From assembly GCF_021533215.1 (NCBI RefSeq), contig NZ_JAJNKA010000001.1:248001-312000 (forward strand): a stretch of DNA of 64,000 bases, written 5' to 3'. The notes under the pieces were generated by a model. The model saw only the letters and a list, made by a program, of their open reading frames with translations. It had not been told where the DNA came from and made no database searches. The position numbers and the translations under genes were made by a program. This DNA is from Portibacter lacus (GTDB taxonomy: Bacteria; Bacteroidota; Bacteroidia; Chitinophagales; Saprospiraceae). This document shows, one piece after another, positions 1 to 8,871 of this stretch (positions are counted from its first letter, which is position 1; each line of letters opens with the position of its first letter).

Positions 1-1730
1 TTTGGGTTTTTACTTCTAGTAGTAATGGTCTTTAGAATGTCCTCCTTTTCAAGTAAGACCGTTTCAGTATTTAATGGATCAGCAGGTACTTCTATATTTT
101 CTACACTTTCAGACTTAATTGAAATTCGATCTAAAGGTAGGCGATATCCTATTTCTGAATTACCAGGAATTAAGAATAATTTTTCTCTTTCAAATTCCCA
201 CTCGCATGAAATCCACTTGTTTTTATCTAGATCCCATTGCAAGGGAAGAACAGAACCATCTGCATCGTCTAACCCTTTTTTAAGTAAATTTTCTAAGGTT
301 TTTCTTTCCAGACTTTGGTCCTTCATATCTTTTAAGTCCACAGGCAGATTGGCCTTAGACCAGAGATAATAGTATTTGTCCTCGTAAGCTGGCATGGCAC
401 TGCTTTTCGCTAAGCCGAGACTGGCTGTCAATGCCTCCATAAACTTGCCTGCGTCACTGCTTTTCAGTTTGCCTTCTGTATTGGGGTCACCGATTAATTT
501 GTCGTTAGACCAAAGTGCTTTTCCGTCTTTTTTCCAATAAATCGAATATTGCCATCTTGGAACTGGTTCGCCAGGATACCATTTCCCTTGACCAAAATGA
601 AGTAATGTTTTCTTGGCAAATTTTTCCTTTAGTTCATGTGCCAATTTTAGAGCTAGAACTCGCTTGTCTTTTCCGTCTGCTTCCGTATTCCATTGCTCCG
701 ATTCCATATCTGCATCTGAAACAAAGGTTGGCTCCCCTCCCATTGTCAGTCTGACATCACCTTCCGTGAGTATCTTGTCCACTTCGAAACCTAAATGATG
801 GATTTTTTCTATTTGGTGATCGGTATATGGCTTTGTAACTCTTGGCGTCTCGTAGATTCTTTCTACTGAATTCGCGAAGTCAAATTTAACTGTTGTTACC
901 TCTGTTGCTCCAGTGATAGGTGATGCACTAGAATAGTGTGGCGTACACGCTAGGGGAATGTGACCTTCACCGGCAAATAATCCACTCGTAGCATCTAGTC
1001 CGATCCAGCCAGCTCCAGGTATAAATATCTCCACCCAAGCATGTAAGTCTGTAAAATCTTCTTCTGGTCCTGATGGTCCCGTTACTGATTTTTCATCAGC
1101 TTTTAGTTGCACCAAGTAACCAGATACAAACCTTGCAGCAAGTCCAAAGTGTCTAGCTAACATTACAAACAACCAAGCAAAATCACGACAAGAACCTAAT
1201 TTCTTACGGAGTGTTTCTTCTGCCGACTGCACACCAGGCTCCATTCTTACGGTATAATCCAATAAGTTATAAATATGCATGTTCAAGGAAACAAGAAAGT
1301 CAACAATTGACTGCCCTTTGTACTTCTGACATTGTTCAAAAAGAGCCAGTAAAAGCGGCTCACTTTCTGTAATTTCTAGATATGGACGAAGCTCTTGTTT
1401 GGTAATATCATCATAGTCGAATGGAAAAGTCTCCGCACTTTCTTCTACAAAAAAGTCAAATGGGTTTACCGAAACGAGTTCAGCGAGGACTTCTACATTG
1501 ATTTCAAGACTAGATATTTTCTCTGGAAAGACAACTCTTGCCTGATAATTACCGAATGGATCTTGCATCCAATTGATAAAATGACCTTCAGGCTTTATAT
1601 TTAAGGAGTATCCAGAAATCTTAGTTCTTGAATGTGCAGCAGGCCTTAATCTAATGATCTGAGGCCACACCTTTATAGGGCGATCGTATGTGTATTTAGT
1701 ATTATGTCTTATAGCTACTTGGATTCCCAT
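1..1730 (-). CDS. Transglutaminase-like / DUF2126 protein, 3' end outside window
   Basis: Partial gene reading leftward from an ATG at 1730 and still open at base 1. About 576 residues are visible. Residues 1-80 form the bacterial transglutaminase N-terminal region. The transglutaminase core follows with the triad Cys181 (GSCRDFAW), His230 (DLHAW) and Asp246 (GLDAT). From about residue 290 the protein becomes DUF2126 (LTMGGEPTF, HFGQGKWYPGE). Family members are about 1,100 residues, so roughly half is missing. The fold is usually a cysteine peptidase or amide-bond enzyme. It diverges from an ATP-grasp/alpha-E/Anbu operon, its standard partner set, which suggests it cleaves or transfers peptide-like amide bonds made by that ligase. 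No signal peptide is seen, so it is probably cytoplasmic. Family assignment is firm; the substrate is unknown. Confidence 0.9.
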   Translation of the reverse strand, partial: MGIQVAIRHNTKYTYDRPIKVWPQIIRLRPAAHSRTKISGYSLNIKPEGHFINWMQDPFGNYQARVVFPEKISSLEINVEVLAELVSVNPFDFFVEESAETFPFDYDDITKQELRPYLEITESEPLLLALFEQCQKYKGQSIVDFLVSLNMHIYNLLDYTVRMEPGVQSAEETLRKKLGSCRDFAWLFVMLARHFGLAARFVSGYLVQLKADEKSVTGPSGPEEDFTDLHAWVEIFIPGAGWIGLDATSGLFAGEGHIPLACTPHYSSASPITGATEVTTVKFDFANSVERIYETPRVTKPYTDHQIEKIHHLGFEVDKILTEGDVRLTMGGEPTFVSDADMESEQWNTEADGKDKRVLALKLAHELKEKFAKKTLLHFGQGKWYPGEPVPRWQYSIYWKKDGKALWSNDKLIGDPNTEGKLKSSDAGKFMEALTASLGLAKSSAMPAYEDKYYYLWSKANLPVDLKDMKDQSLERKTLENLLKKGLDDADGSVLPLQWDLDKNKWISCEWEFEREKLFLIPGNSEIGYRLPLDRISIKSESVENIEVPADPLNTETVLLEKEDILKTITTRSKNP

Positions 1731-1823
1731 GATGTTTTTGCTTAAAACATGAAAGTTAACAAAGATTATCTTATCTTTCAACTGTGATCACTTCATAGTA
1801 ACTGTTGAGTCAGGATAATTTTT

Positions 1824-1844
1824 GATGCAATTCCTTATTGCATC
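1824..1844. promoter_or_regulatory. Inverted repeat in the divergent intergenic region
   Basis: A perfect 7-bp inverted repeat (GATGCAA, 7-nt spacer, TTGCATC) lies in the 173-bp region between the divergent transglutaminase and ATP-grasp genes, 60 bp before the ATP-grasp start. Its position fits an operator shared by both transcripts or a 5'-UTR hairpin. No T-run follows, so it is not an intrinsic terminator. The function is inferred from position only. Confidence 0.35.
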
Positions 1845-1903
1845 GTAGACCAGCCGTGTATTCTTAGAAAATTTTAGCTGATAATAGATGATTAAAATAA
1901 AAT

Positions 1904-3355
1904 ATGAATAGTATTCTAGAGAATTATGAAGTAAAGGATAACACTTTTGATGAAGTGATAATGGAATTGAAGAAGAAAAATTCCTATTACCATGGTGTTA
2001 TGGATAAGTTTAGTGAAATGGAGAAGAATGAATTCAAGTCTCTGAATGAAGCAGCTAAATTATCTTTTTTAAACCAAGGCGTAACTTATGCGCTGTATAC
2101 TAAAGAGAAGAGTGAAGAGCAGATCTTTCCATTCGATCTGGTTCCAAGAATAATTAATCATGATGAATGGGAGGTGCTCGAAAGAGGAGTCATTCAGCGG
2201 AATACAGCATTGAATATGTTTATTCACGATGTGTACAATGATGGCAAGATACTAAAGGATAAAGTGGTCCCTGCTGAGCTGATAAAAAGTTCGGTTCATT
2301 ATTGTAAATCAATGGAAGGCTTCTCGCCTCCTAAGAATATATATTGCCATATTTCGGGAACAGATCTAATCAGACATTCGGATGGAAATTACTACATCTT
2401 AGAAGATAATCTAAGGAGTCCTTCAGGCGTGAGCTATGTATTGATTAATCGTCAAGCCATGACCAGAGTGATTCCCAAAATATTTAATAATACACCCGTA
2501 GAGGCTGTTTCTGATTATTGCGAAGAATTGCTGAAGGCATTGTGGGGCGTTGCTAACAAGCCATTAGGCGAGATATTTTGTGCATTATTGACTCCAGGCG
2601 CTTATAATTCTGCTTACTTTGAACATACTTATTTAGCTCAGAAAATGGGCATCGAATTAGTAGAAGGGCGAGATTTATTTGTTGAAAATGATAAAGTTTA
2701 TTTGAAAACAATCGGTAAGAAGATTCAAGTAGATGTGCTGTATCGGAGAATTGACGATGCTTATTTGGACCCAGAAGTCTTTAAAGCAGATTCTATGTTG
2801 GGTGTTCCTGGTTTAATGAGAGCTTACCTAAAAGGTAATATTACCATTGTGAATGCACCAGGGACAGGGATTTCGGATGATAAAGCGGTCTGTGCATTTG
2901 TGCCAGATATGATCAAGTATTACTTAGATGAGGAACCGATTTTGAATAATGTTCCAACGTATATTTGTGAAAAGCCAGAAGAGCTAAAATATGTCCTTGA
3001 GAATATTGAGAAATTAGTGGTGAAACCTGTAGATCTTTCAGGAGGATATGGCGTATGCATTTGTGACCAAATGAGTAAAGCGGAACTGGATGTATTAAAA
3101 GAAAAAATAAAAGCTAATCCACGTGAATTCATTGCTCAGCCAAAAATGATGCTAAGTACACATTCTACTTTCATCGAAGAAAGTGAGCAATTCGAGGCAA
3201 GACACATTGACCTCAGAACTTTTACATTAATGGGGGGCGATAAGCCTTTCGTCTTAAAAGGTGGATTGACCAGAACAGCACTTACTAAAGGAAGTTTGAT
3301 CGTTAATTCATCACAAGGTGGAGGATCAAAGGATACTTGGGTTATAAAAGAATAA
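1904..3355 (+). CDS. Circularly permuted ATP-grasp ligase (Anbu cluster)
   Basis: A 483-residue protein of the circularly permuted ATP-grasp family (DUF404/DUF407 type), at the usual family length. Recognisable blocks are EDNLRSPSG near residue 170, the ATP-grasp nucleotide region LVVKPVDLSGGYGV near 370-385, and FIAQPKMMLSTHS near 410. The C-terminal block DLRTFTLMGG (near 437-446) and the NSSQGGGSKDTW tail are typical. ATP-grasp enzymes activate a carboxylate as acyl-phosphate and join it to an amine; these members are proposed to make peptide-like tags. There is no signal peptide. It is followed after 3 nt by the alpha-E gene and then Anbu, so the three are probably co-transcribed. The physiological product is unknown. 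Confidence 0.9.
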   Translation: MNSILENYEVKDNTFDEVIMELKKKNSYYHGVMDKFSEMEKNEFKSLNEAAKLSFLNQGVTYALYTKEKSEEQIFPFDLVPRIINHDEWEVLERGVIQRNTALNMFIHDVYNDGKILKDKVVPAELIKSSVHYCKSMEGFSPPKNIYCHISGTDLIRHSDGNYYILEDNLRSPSGVSYVLINRQAMTRVIPKIFNNTPVEAVSDYCEELLKALWGVANKPLGEIFCALLTPGAYNSAYFEHTYLAQKMGIELVEGRDLFVENDKVYLKTIGKKIQVDVLYRRIDDAYLDPEVFKADSMLGVPGLMRAYLKGNITIVNAPGTGISDDKAVCAFVPDMIKYYLDEEPILNNVPTYICEKPEELKYVLENIEKLVVKPVDLSGGYGVCICDQMSKAELDVLKEKIKANPREFIAQPKMMLSTHSTFIEESEQFEARHIDLRTFTLMGGDKPFVLKGGLTRTALTKGSLIVNSSQGGGSKDTWVIKE

Positions 3356-3358
3356 AAT

Positions 3359-4291
3359 ATGTTAGCAAGAGTTGCAGAGAGTTTATATTGGATCGGTAGA
3401 AACCTAGAAAGAGCGGAGCATTGCTCGAGATTTCTTAAGGTTCAATACTTCAGTACTTTAGATTCTCCGATGTTAAGTAATCGTGATTTTACTTTGAGGT
3501 CCATTATGTTTATGGCGGGCACTAATTATCAAGTACAAGGAGAATTACACGAGAAAGACATGTGGAAGAATGTCATATTCGATATTAATAATCCGAATAC
3601 GATATTTAGCATTATCAAGAATGCTAGAGAAAATGCTAGGAGTATACGGAACTCTTTATCCATGGAAATCTGGGAATCGATTAACAAGCTTTATTTGCTT
3701 TGTTCAAGTTACGAGGAATATAAATTTTCTTCAGGAGCCTTATTTAAGTTTTCTGAAGAAATGAAAAGTAACATATCTGTTATAAAGTCTAATGTTACGA
3801 ATACCATTTTGCAGGATGATATCTATCATTTTATTACGATGGGGATTTTTGTAGAACGGTCAATGCAAGTACTTAGAATCGTTAGAAATAAAATTTCTGA
3901 TTGGGTAATTTTAAGTAATGACGGGGAGAATAAGGCCCTGGTTTCGTATCAATGGACGATTTTGTTGAAGTCCTTGGAGGCTTTTGATATTTACAATACG
4001 TTACATCCTGGAAAGAAATCGAGGGAAACGATATTTAAATTAGTTTTTACGAATCCATTATTTCCAAGATCCGTAGATTATTCATTAAGTCACCTCCAGA
4101 AAAGTATTGCTGCAATTAGTGTTAGGCCGGAAGGATATGATTTGTTAATTAAAAACTTAACCGATGAGATGAATGCTATTTCTCTTTTTGATGGTTTTGA
4201 CGATGAGGATTTAGTCGTTCAGCATGTCAATGAAAACTATGAACGTATTGCTAAAATTCATAATGATCTGCATAACATCTACTTTAAATGA
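3359..4291 (+). CDS. Alpha-E domain protein
   Basis: A 310-residue, largely helical protein matching the bacterial alpha-E family (DUF403). The N-terminus MLARVAESLYWIGRNLERAE is the family signature, and the length is typical. Alpha-E proteins occur almost always beside a circularly permuted ATP-grasp ligase and a transglutaminase, as here, and are thought to be a helper or catalytic partner in the same amide-forming or amide-cleaving pathway. It lies 3 nt after the ATP-grasp gene, consistent with translational coupling, and 33 nt before Anbu. No catalytic residues can be assigned from sequence alone. Confidence 0.9.
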   Translation: MLARVAESLYWIGRNLERAEHCSRFLKVQYFSTLDSPMLSNRDFTLRSIMFMAGTNYQVQGELHEKDMWKNVIFDINNPNTIFSIIKNARENARSIRNSLSMEIWESINKLYLLCSSYEEYKFSSGALFKFSEEMKSNISVIKSNVTNTILQDDIYHFITMGIFVERSMQVLRIVRNKISDWVILSNDGENKALVSYQWTILLKSLEAFDIYNTLHPGKKSRETIFKLVFTNPLFPRSVDYSLSHLQKSIAAISVRPEGYDLLIKNLTDEMNAISLFDGFDDEDLVVQHVNENYERIAKIHNDLHNIYFK

Positions 4292-4324
4292 TTAAGTTTG
4301 TATTAAGAAAATTTTAAAACTCAA

Positions 4325-5086
4325 ATGACATACTGCTTAGGAATTCGTGTTCGTGAAGGATTGGTTGCGCTAGCTGATACGAGAATCACTTCTGGAACGG
4401 AAACCACAACTGCTAAGAAGATTTCTCTTCACACCAATGAACATGGAACCGTTTTTTTAATGACTTCTGGATTGCGATCAGTTCGTGATAAAGCTGTTAC
4501 TTATTTTGAGGAAATCCTTGAAAAGGATGGACATAAGTATGATAAAATGTACAATGTCGCGAATGCATTTGGGACACAACTCAGAAGAGTAGCGAAAGAA
4601 GATAAAGAAGCGCTTACTTCGTCAGGATTGCACTTTAATTTATTCGGAATTGTGGGAGGTAAATTGTCAGCGGATACTGAACCAAAGTTATACTTGCTTT
4701 ACCCTGAAGGCAACTGGATCGAAATCGGAACGGCAACGCCATTTACCATAATCGGGAATTCTGGCTATGGGAAACCTATTCTGAATCGGGTTTTGAATTA
4801 TGAGTCCAGCTTGAGATTTGCTTTAAAAACTGGTTTTTTATCCTTTGATTCGACGAGAGTAAGTGCGAGTGATGTGGGTTTTCCGATCGATGTGATAATC
4901 TTAAAAGCAGAGACTGGTGAGATTATTGAGAAACGATTTGAAGAAAAAGACTTACAAGATATTTCACGAACATGGGGGGATAAATTGAGTCAGATCATCA
5001 AAGAAATTCCTGAAGGTTGGATCGATGAGATCAATACCTTGTCTGATAATAGGGACGATGAGATGTTTATTAGTTTGCAGCAGTAG
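4325..5086 (+). CDS. Anbu proteasome-type protease
   Basis: A 253-residue N-terminal-nucleophile hydrolase of the Anbu (ancestral proteasome beta-subunit, COG3484) family. Removing Met1 exposes Thr (MTYCLGIRV), the expected catalytic nucleophile. Asp (LADTRI, residue 18) and Lys (TTAKKIS, residues 31-32) sit where proteasome beta-subunits place their catalytic partners. Unlike the eukaryotic subunits there is no propeptide; length is typical of Anbu. Known members assemble into open-helical or ring complexes. It is third in the ATP-grasp/alpha-E operon and opposite the transglutaminase, giving the complete four-gene set. Its natural substrates are not established. Confidence 0.93.
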   Translation: MTYCLGIRVREGLVALADTRITSGTETTTAKKISLHTNEHGTVFLMTSGLRSVRDKAVTYFEEILEKDGHKYDKMYNVANAFGTQLRRVAKEDKEALTSSGLHFNLFGIVGGKLSADTEPKLYLLYPEGNWIEIGTATPFTIIGNSGYGKPILNRVLNYESSLRFALKTGFLSFDSTRVSASDVGFPIDVIILKAETGEIIEKRFEEKDLQDISRTWGDKLSQIIKEIPEGWIDEINTLSDNRDDEMFISLQQ

Positions 5087-5184
5087 TGGTACGAAATTTG
5101 GGTACTAACTCTAAATAGATAGATATGAACCAATTTTCATTTGATATAATACAATTAAAACCAACCTATATAATTTAAAGTAAT

Positions 5185-5523
5185 ATGAAAAGATTAATGT
5201 GCCTCCTAGTTTTTGGATTGTTAGCAATTAGCAATATTTCTGCTCAGACGATCTCTAAAGCTTATTTCTCATCTGACAGTGGAATTATGATTCCATTAGA
5301 CAAGCCGATAGCTGAAAAATATGAAATAGATATTTCTTCTTATAATTGGAGTGAGGATAATGCCAAAGATTCTGCTAAATATTTTGATGACCAATCTGAT
5401 TTAATTTCAATAGAAGTAGATTTTGCGAATTCAAAGTTTATCCTAATACTTGACCTTACAGCTGAAGAGAGTAAAAATTGGGATATGAAAAAATGGAATG
5501 ACCACCTTAGAAGCATACTTTAA
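5185..5523 (+). CDS. Small secreted protein, unknown
   Basis: A 112-residue protein with a clear signal peptide (hydrophobic core LMCLLVFGLLAISN, cleavage probably after SAQ at about residue 21). The mature part of about 90 residues is acidic, rich in Ser, Asp and Lys, and has no Cys or metal motif that I recognise. It lies 20 bp ahead of an IPTL-CTERM protein and may share its transcript. No family recognised; function unknown. Confidence 0.7.
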   Translation: MKRLMCLLVFGLLAISNISAQTISKAYFSSDSGIMIPLDKPIAEKYEIDISSYNWSEDNAKDSAKYFDDQSDLISIEVDFANSKFILILDLTAEESKNWDMKKWNDHLRSIL

Positions 5524-5543
5524 ATCCCTAAAATCAAAACAAA

Positions 5544-6194
5544 ATGAAACTTAAATTTATAATAGCAATATTTTTAACAGCATGTTTTGTTGATATTGCT
5601 CTCGCGCAAACCACTTTGCCTCTACCACCTCAATCTAGCACATACACAGGACAAACAAGAGGATATTGGTTTACAGCACCAAGTGATTTTGAAATTACTT
5701 CAATTGGCGTACCTACAGATGCCAGCACTGATAATCAAAGTGTAGCCATAATAACTCTAAATGTCCCACCACCTGATTTCTCCTTAAGTACATTAGATTA
5801 TACTGTTGAATTTTTAGCGCAGGATGTTCCAGGAGTTGCCCCAATATCTGTTAATGTTCCGATTACTGCTGGTACCATGGTAGGTATTTTAGGTAGTCGT
5901 GGTGCGAATTCAATCAATTCATATGGAACACCGAGTCCATATAATACTACATTGTTAGGTAATCCGGTTTCGTTAAGTAGATTACTAATGCAAAATGATC
6001 TTCAGACGGTCTTTCCCTTTGCTGTATCTGGTGAACCTGGACCTTTTGATTTTGGACGTGTTAATATAACGGTAGCATCATTAAATTCTGTACCGACTCT
6101 GTCCGAATGGAGCTTAATAATCTGTGGTCTAATTATGTTAAGCATTGGTGTTGTTGTACTAAAACAAAGATATCGGTCTACAAAGTTAGCGTAA
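5544..6194 (+). CDS. Secreted protein with IPTL-CTERM sorting signal
   Basis: A 216-residue exported protein: signal peptide with cleavage near ALAQ at about residue 22, a beta-rich central region, and a C-terminal tripartite signal. The last consists of the motif SVPTLSEWS, a hydrophobic segment (LIICGLIMLSIGVVVL) and a basic end (KQRYRSTK). This is the IPTL-CTERM architecture, a predicted exosortase-type surface sorting signal. The core shows no recognised domain. An intrinsic terminator follows at 6218-6248. Another IPTL-CTERM protein is at 57969-59000. Sorting class is confident; function is unknown. Confidence 0.82.
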   Translation: MKLKFIIAIFLTACFVDIALAQTTLPLPPQSSTYTGQTRGYWFTAPSDFEITSIGVPTDASTDNQSVAIITLNVPPPDFSLSTLDYTVEFLAQDVPGVAPISVNVPITAGTMVGILGSRGANSINSYGTPSPYNTTLLGNPVSLSRLLMQNDLQTVFPFAVSGEPGPFDFGRVNITVASLNSVPTLSEWSLIICGLIMLSIGVVVLKQRYRSTKLA

Positions 6195-6217
6195 GTAACT
6201 TTTAAAATATATTTATT

Positions 6218-6248
6218 AAGCCTAGAGAATTTTTTCTAGGCTTTTTTT
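6218..6248 (+). terminator. Intrinsic terminator after the IPTL-CTERM gene
   Basis: A perfect 9-bp stem (AAGCCTAGA / TCTAGGCTT) is followed directly by a run of T. It sits between the IPTL-CTERM gene and the convergent ppk2 gene; the leading A-rich sequence is only moderate, so it mainly serves the plus strand. Confidence 0.85.
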
Positions 6249-6285
6249 ATTTCCATTCAGTCAGAATAAATGATTCGTATAGATT

Positions 6286-7089
6286 TTACAAATTAGGCGT
6301 TTTATATACTTCTACCGCCCCGTCATCTGGTAGCTTCACTTCTAGAGACTTATCCGCGTAATCATAAAGCGATAATATGTAACGCATCGCTTGGATTCGC
6401 ATGTATTCTCTTTCTTCCCCTTTGACGATTACCCAAGGACTTTTGTCCGTATTTGTTCTTTCGAACATAGCTAATTTATACTTGGTAAAGTCTGACCATT
6501 TGTCCTGAGCAGCGAGGTCCACAGGGCTCACTTTCCATCTTTCTAATGGTGAATCCATCCGTTTCTGAATTCTATTTTTCTGAGCGATACTGTCTATTGA
6601 AAACCAAAATTTGACAATTTTCATCCCATCATCCACAAGCATTTCTTCGAGATCCGTTACTTGTTTCATGAATAGTTCATATTGACTTTTAGTGCAGAAA
6701 CCCATCGCAGGTTCTACGACAGCTCGATTATACCAACTCCTATCAAAGAAAATCATTTCACCTGCATTCGGAAGTCTTTTCAGGTAGCGCTGAAAGTACC
6801 ATTGCCTCTTTTCAAGTGCAGTAGGTTTCTTTAGTGCTACCATACGATAGGACTGAGGATTAAGGAACTGAGTGAACCGGGCAATGGCTGCTCCTTTCCC
6901 GGCAGTATCACGACCTTCGAAAAGTATCGCTAGTCGTAATTTTTCATCATTTATGTGCTTCTGAAGTTTTAGTAATTCAGATTGTAGCAGAAAAAGCTCG
7001 TCAATAAATTTTTCATTGACATTATAATAATTACGGATATCCATAGAATAATTAAATACAAATCCTTGTTGAAATAAAACATTGGGCAT
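6286..7089 (-). CDS. ppk2: Polyphosphate kinase 2
   Basis: A 267-residue PPK2-family enzyme that transfers phosphate between polyphosphate and nucleotides in the cytoplasm. Walker A is LFEGRDTAGKG (about residues 57-67), followed by the family block FFDRSWYNRAVVEPAMGFC (Walker B and lid region). Length is normal for a single-domain PPK2. The annotated ATG is at 7089, but an internal Met (MDIRNYYNVN, about residue 17, base 7041) is nearer the usual family N-terminus and is an equally plausible start. Single-gene unit, convergent with the IPTL-CTERM gene. Whether it prefers ADP, GDP or AMP cannot be told here. Confidence 0.92.
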   Translation of the reverse strand: MPNVLFQQGFVFNYSMDIRNYYNVNEKFIDELFLLQSELLKLQKHINDEKLRLAILFEGRDTAGKGAAIARFTQFLNPQSYRMVALKKPTALEKRQWYFQRYLKRLPNAGEMIFFDRSWYNRAVVEPAMGFCTKSQYELFMKQVTDLEEMLVDDGMKIVKFWFSIDSIAQKNRIQKRMDSPLERWKVSPVDLAAQDKWSDFTKYKLAMFERTNTDKSPWVIVKGEEREYMRIQAMRYILSLYDYADKSLEVKLPDDGAVEVYKTPNL

Positions 7090-7252
7090 TATTCAACTTC
7101 AATGTTTCAGTTTTATCAAATCAACTTATAAAAATAATTAAAACATTTCTAAACCGCTTAAATCTTTTGTTAACGATTTAGTTAAAATTTCTAATGTTTG
7201 TCCGCTTTTATCAAAGTTGAAATTTGCCGTAAGATGTGGGCAAATTAAGTCA

Positions 7253-8521
7253 TCATTTAAAAGAGTAAACGGCTTTTCGAAAAGCTCGGTGCAGCCCAAT
7301 TTGATCATAAGGCATCAATTGAACAAAAAGTACAACAGTCATCTCATTCACGGGATCCACCCAGAACAAAGTACTCGCTGCTCCATCCCAGAAAAATTCA
7401 CCTACTTCACCCATATTTTCATCTTCAGATATCGGAGGAGCTAAGCGAACAGCAAAGTCTATTCCGAATCCAACTTGGCCCCTTTTTGGAAGCCAAGAAC
7501 GTTCTGTAATGGTATCTGATAGATGGTTTGTAGACATTAATTCTACAGTCTCAGGTTTTAAAATTGTAGTGTGACCATAAGTACCATTATTCAGTAACAT
7601 CTGTGCAAATTTCATATAATCATCGATGGTAGAGGTAAGACCTGAACCTCCACGTGTGAGCGGCCATTTATGAACATAATTAGAATGCGCCTGTTCGTCT
7701 GGAACTCTGGATAGAACTCCGTCTTGGCTTCGGTTATACATAGCGGAAAATCGGCTTCGATCTTCGTCTGGAATGAAATATCTAGTTTCATCCATTCCTA
7801 AAGGGGCAAGAACATTCATTCTTACGTATTCCCCATAAGGTATTCCTGAAATGCGCTCTACTAGAAAGGCCTGAACATCCACACTAGATCCATACTCCCA
7901 TTGTGATCCAGGATGAAATAATAAAGGCGTGGCTCCTATTTTTATAGCCATTTCAGTTAATGTGTTTTCTCGATTAAGTGCATCTGCATTCTTAACCAGT
8001 TCGCCTAAACCAGAATTTCCAGGGCCTGCGAATCCAGTGGTATGCCGTGTTATATCCCGGATAGTAATTTCCCGATTCACCTGTTCTGTTAAAATTTGAC
8101 CATTACCGGCCACACCTTTATATACGGTCATGTTTTCGAATTCTGGAGCGTAATTACTTAGTGGTTCATCTAATTGAAACTTTCCATCTTCGTGCAAAGT
8201 CATCAGTGCTGTTCCTGTGATGGGTTTCGTCATGGAATAAATCTGTACAATGGTTTTTCGGTCAAATGGAGTTTTATTTTCTCTATCAGCGAACCCGAAA
8301 TGGTTGTAATAAACTTCCTTTCCTTTTTCAATAATAAGGGCTGATCCGCCAGCTATATCTCCAGCGGTAACAAAAGACTGAATTGTACTATCGATTTTTG
8401 ACTGGACTTCTAGTGTTATCAGTTGGTTTGTGCTAGAAACAGCAGAATATTGTTTCGAGGTCTTCTTGCAACTCAATATTAGAATTGCTACAATAAGAAA
8501 TAAGGTCTGTTTTTTTAACAT
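7253..8521 (-). CDS. Serine beta-lactamase-fold hydrolase lipoprotein
   Basis: A 422-residue protein with a lipoprotein signal peptide (lipobox LILSC, Cys18) and a class C beta-lactamase/esterase-like domain. The active-site SxxK is Ser96-Met-Thr-Lys99 (YSMTKP). The Tyr motif follows as WEYGSSVD around residue 203, and a C-terminal glycine-rich strand (EFFWDGAAST) replaces the canonical KTG. Family members include esterases, D-aminopeptidases and peptidoglycan-related hydrolases; the sequence does not show true beta-lactamase activity. It is anchored in the periplasm or outer membrane and is monocistronic. Confidence 0.88.
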   Translation of the reverse strand: MLKKQTLFLIVAILILSCKKTSKQYSAVSSTNQLITLEVQSKIDSTIQSFVTAGDIAGGSALIIEKGKEVYYNHFGFADRENKTPFDRKTIVQIYSMTKPITGTALMTLHEDGKFQLDEPLSNYAPEFENMTVYKGVAGNGQILTEQVNREITIRDITRHTTGFAGPGNSGLGELVKNADALNRENTLTEMAIKIGATPLLFHPGSQWEYGSSVDVQAFLVERISGIPYGEYVRMNVLAPLGMDETRYFIPDEDRSRFSAMYNRSQDGVLSRVPDEQAHSNYVHKWPLTRGGSGLTSTIDDYMKFAQMLLNNGTYGHTTILKPETVELMSTNHLSDTITERSWLPKRGQVGFGIDFAVRLAPPISEDENMGEVGEFFWDGAASTLFWVDPVNEMTVVLFVQLMPYDQIGLHRAFRKAVYSFK

Positions 8522-8871
8522 GTAGAGTTATAATTAGAATTTAAAAATGGTTTGACTATGATAGCAATTGAACAATTTCTAATCTTAAGTAAATATTAAA
8601 TGTTCCGAATTTCCTAAGGTCTGGATAATGATATTCTTTTTAATCCTTGATCTAATATAACAGACATCTTCTATTTAGCACTATACTATTATTTTCCCCC
8701 TAATTTAAGGTTGATAGCAAATTTGTCAATTTAAATAAAAGGTAAAAAAATATTGTAAAAATTAATACCGTAATGGATAAAAGGACGGAATTAAATTTTA
8801 TATTTCGGCATTAATGCCCTTCATTAATACTTGAGAAATTTATTTATGACAAACTTTATCAAACAAAACAA
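8522..8871. other. 350-bp divergent intergenic region
   Basis: AT-rich region between the divergent beta-lactamase-like gene and the susC-like gene. I found no RNA gene, repeat or clear ORF. It must hold both promoters. A near match to the Bacteroidota -7 element (TATATTTC, near 8798-8806) exists but has no convincing upstream partner. Confidence 0.5.

Noticed and set aside
7253-8521. A true beta-lactamase resistance gene.
   Set aside because: It has SxxK but no KTG motif and a lipobox; this fold is mostly esterase or peptidase in such genomes.
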